From an uncultured Flavobacteriaceae bacterium (GTDB lineage: Bacteria > Bacteroidota > Bacteroidia > Flavobacteriales > Flavobacteriaceae): a DNA stretch of 64,000 nucleotides. Below, one piece after another: positions 63,798-64,000 of the stretch. A program made the position numbers and the translations under genes. The stretch's first letter is position 1. Every line of letters starts with the position of its first letter. Below the pieces are notes generated by a model, which was not told where the DNA came from, did not search any database, and saw nothing but the letters and a program-made list of their open reading frames with translations. The stretch spans positions 620,001 to 684,000 of the forward strand of contig CAJYAG010000002.1 of assembly GCA_913065125.1 (NCBI GenBank), written 5' to 3'.

Positions 63798-63860
63798 ATG
63801 AATTTTAGCAACAACATTATTATTACAATTATTGTCATTATTAGCTCACCACCGAGTTGA
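63798..63860 (+). CDS. Leader peptide 2, Ile-rich attenuator peptide
   Basis: MNFSNNIIITIIVIISSPPS, 20 codons, seven Ile plus one Val and Thr, packed in one stretch of nine residues (III T II V II). The stop TGA lies inside the sequence AGTTGATACAG, which pairs exactly with CTGTATCAACT of the terminator. A ribosome that reaches the stop masks this segment and lets the terminator form; one stalled on the Ile codons leaves it free. This is the classical logic of biosynthetic-operon attenuation. Confidence 0.75.
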   Translation: MNFSNNIIITIIVIISSPPS

Positions 63861-63918
63861 TACAGTTAGTCATTGCCAATAAAAGCATAAACCTGTATCA
63901 ACTGATACAGGTTTTTTT
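63855..63918 (+). promoter_or_regulatory. Attenuator 2: perfect antiterminator/terminator switch
   Basis: Antiterminator: AGTTGATACAG (63855-63865) with CTGTATCAACT (63893-63903), 11 bp. Terminator: AACCTGTATC (63890-63899) with GATACAGGTT (63904-63913), followed by TTTTT. The two structures share 63893-63899 and exclude each other. Confidence 0.8.
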
Positions 63919-64000
63919 ATAAACAATTTTAATTGGAAGCCATAAAAAAAGAGATATAGAAGCCAGTAAATCAGTTATTTATGTTAAGATATATCAAAAT
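63919..64000 (+). other. Leader of the next operon, right edge
   Basis: 82 bases after the attenuator terminator. An ATG at 63981 (MLRYIK...) is open to the edge but it is too short to identify; it could be the regulated gene, another leader peptide or nothing. Confidence 0.3.

Noticed and set aside
1..64000. CRISPR arrays, tRNA/rRNA genes, insertion sequences, prophage or defence-system genes
   Set aside because: No regularly spaced repeats, cloverleaf-like sequences, transposase, integrase, phage structural or recognisable defence genes were seen.

Overview
The window is a 64 kb chromosomal segment of a low-GC member of the Bacteroidota, most likely a marine Flavobacteriaceae (Polaribacter/Tenacibaculum-like). 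The evidence is the AT-rich coding sequence, promoters of the flavobacterial type (TTG, 18-20 nt, TAnnTTTG), near absence of Shine-Dalgarno sequences, the purN / acpP-fabF-rnc-IPExxxVDY-pyk cluster, three-subunit succinate dehydrogenase, short zinc-ribbon and four-helix-bundle proteins, and many lipoproteins. No tRNA, rRNA, CRISPR array, insertion sequence or prophage was seen.

Layout. 1-5 kb: partial 2-hydroxyacid dehydrogenase, remnant of a four-helix-bundle gene, panB, two exported proteins, and an ECF-type sigma factor followed by a small HxxxCxxC protein and an O-methyltransferase; then tatA. 5-9 kb: PBP4-type carboxypeptidase, then a long intergenic region with a large palindrome and a three-gene lipoprotein operon (a DUF6973-like protein plus two tandem paralogues). 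9-15.5 kb: mutS, a SPOUT methyltransferase, a 35-aa glycine-rich peptide gene, and a TPR histidine kinase/response regulator pair. 15.5-22.5 kb: mgtE-rsmA-DUF4286, a TPR protein, a 47-aa small protein, serS, ribF. 22.6-32.7 kb: TonB-dependent receptor, sdhCAB, a second DUF6973-like protein and a sortilin-like beta-propeller protein. 32.8-39.3 kb: rhlE, cold-shock gene, pepP, PepSY protein, brnQ, membrane protein, alpha/beta hydrolase. 39.4-42.25 kb: membrane AraC regulator and amidohydrolase lipoprotein, bracketed by sequences resembling integron cassette ends. 42.3-52.8 kb: thiL, M14 peptidase and the SUF iron-sulfur cluster (sufA, a dead four-helix gene, sufB, sufC, sufD, with sufS further on). 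53-64 kb: M43 metalloprotease, rnhA, purN, acpP-fabF-rnc-IPExxxVDY-pyk, M28 peptidase, zinc-ribbon protein, short ssb.

The last 350 bases hold what I consider the best find: two consecutive 20-codon leader peptides extremely rich in isoleucine, each followed by an intrinsic terminator with an alternative antiterminator pairing. This is a tandem translation-coupled attenuator, presumably controlling an Ile/Val biosynthesis operon just outside the window. Other candidates for undescribed biology are the small acidic Gly-rich peptide beside the two-component system, the palindrome shared by two lipoprotein loci, the DUF6973 lipoprotein operon, the attC-like cassette, and a gene whose start codon lies in the loop of a perfect 16-bp hairpin.
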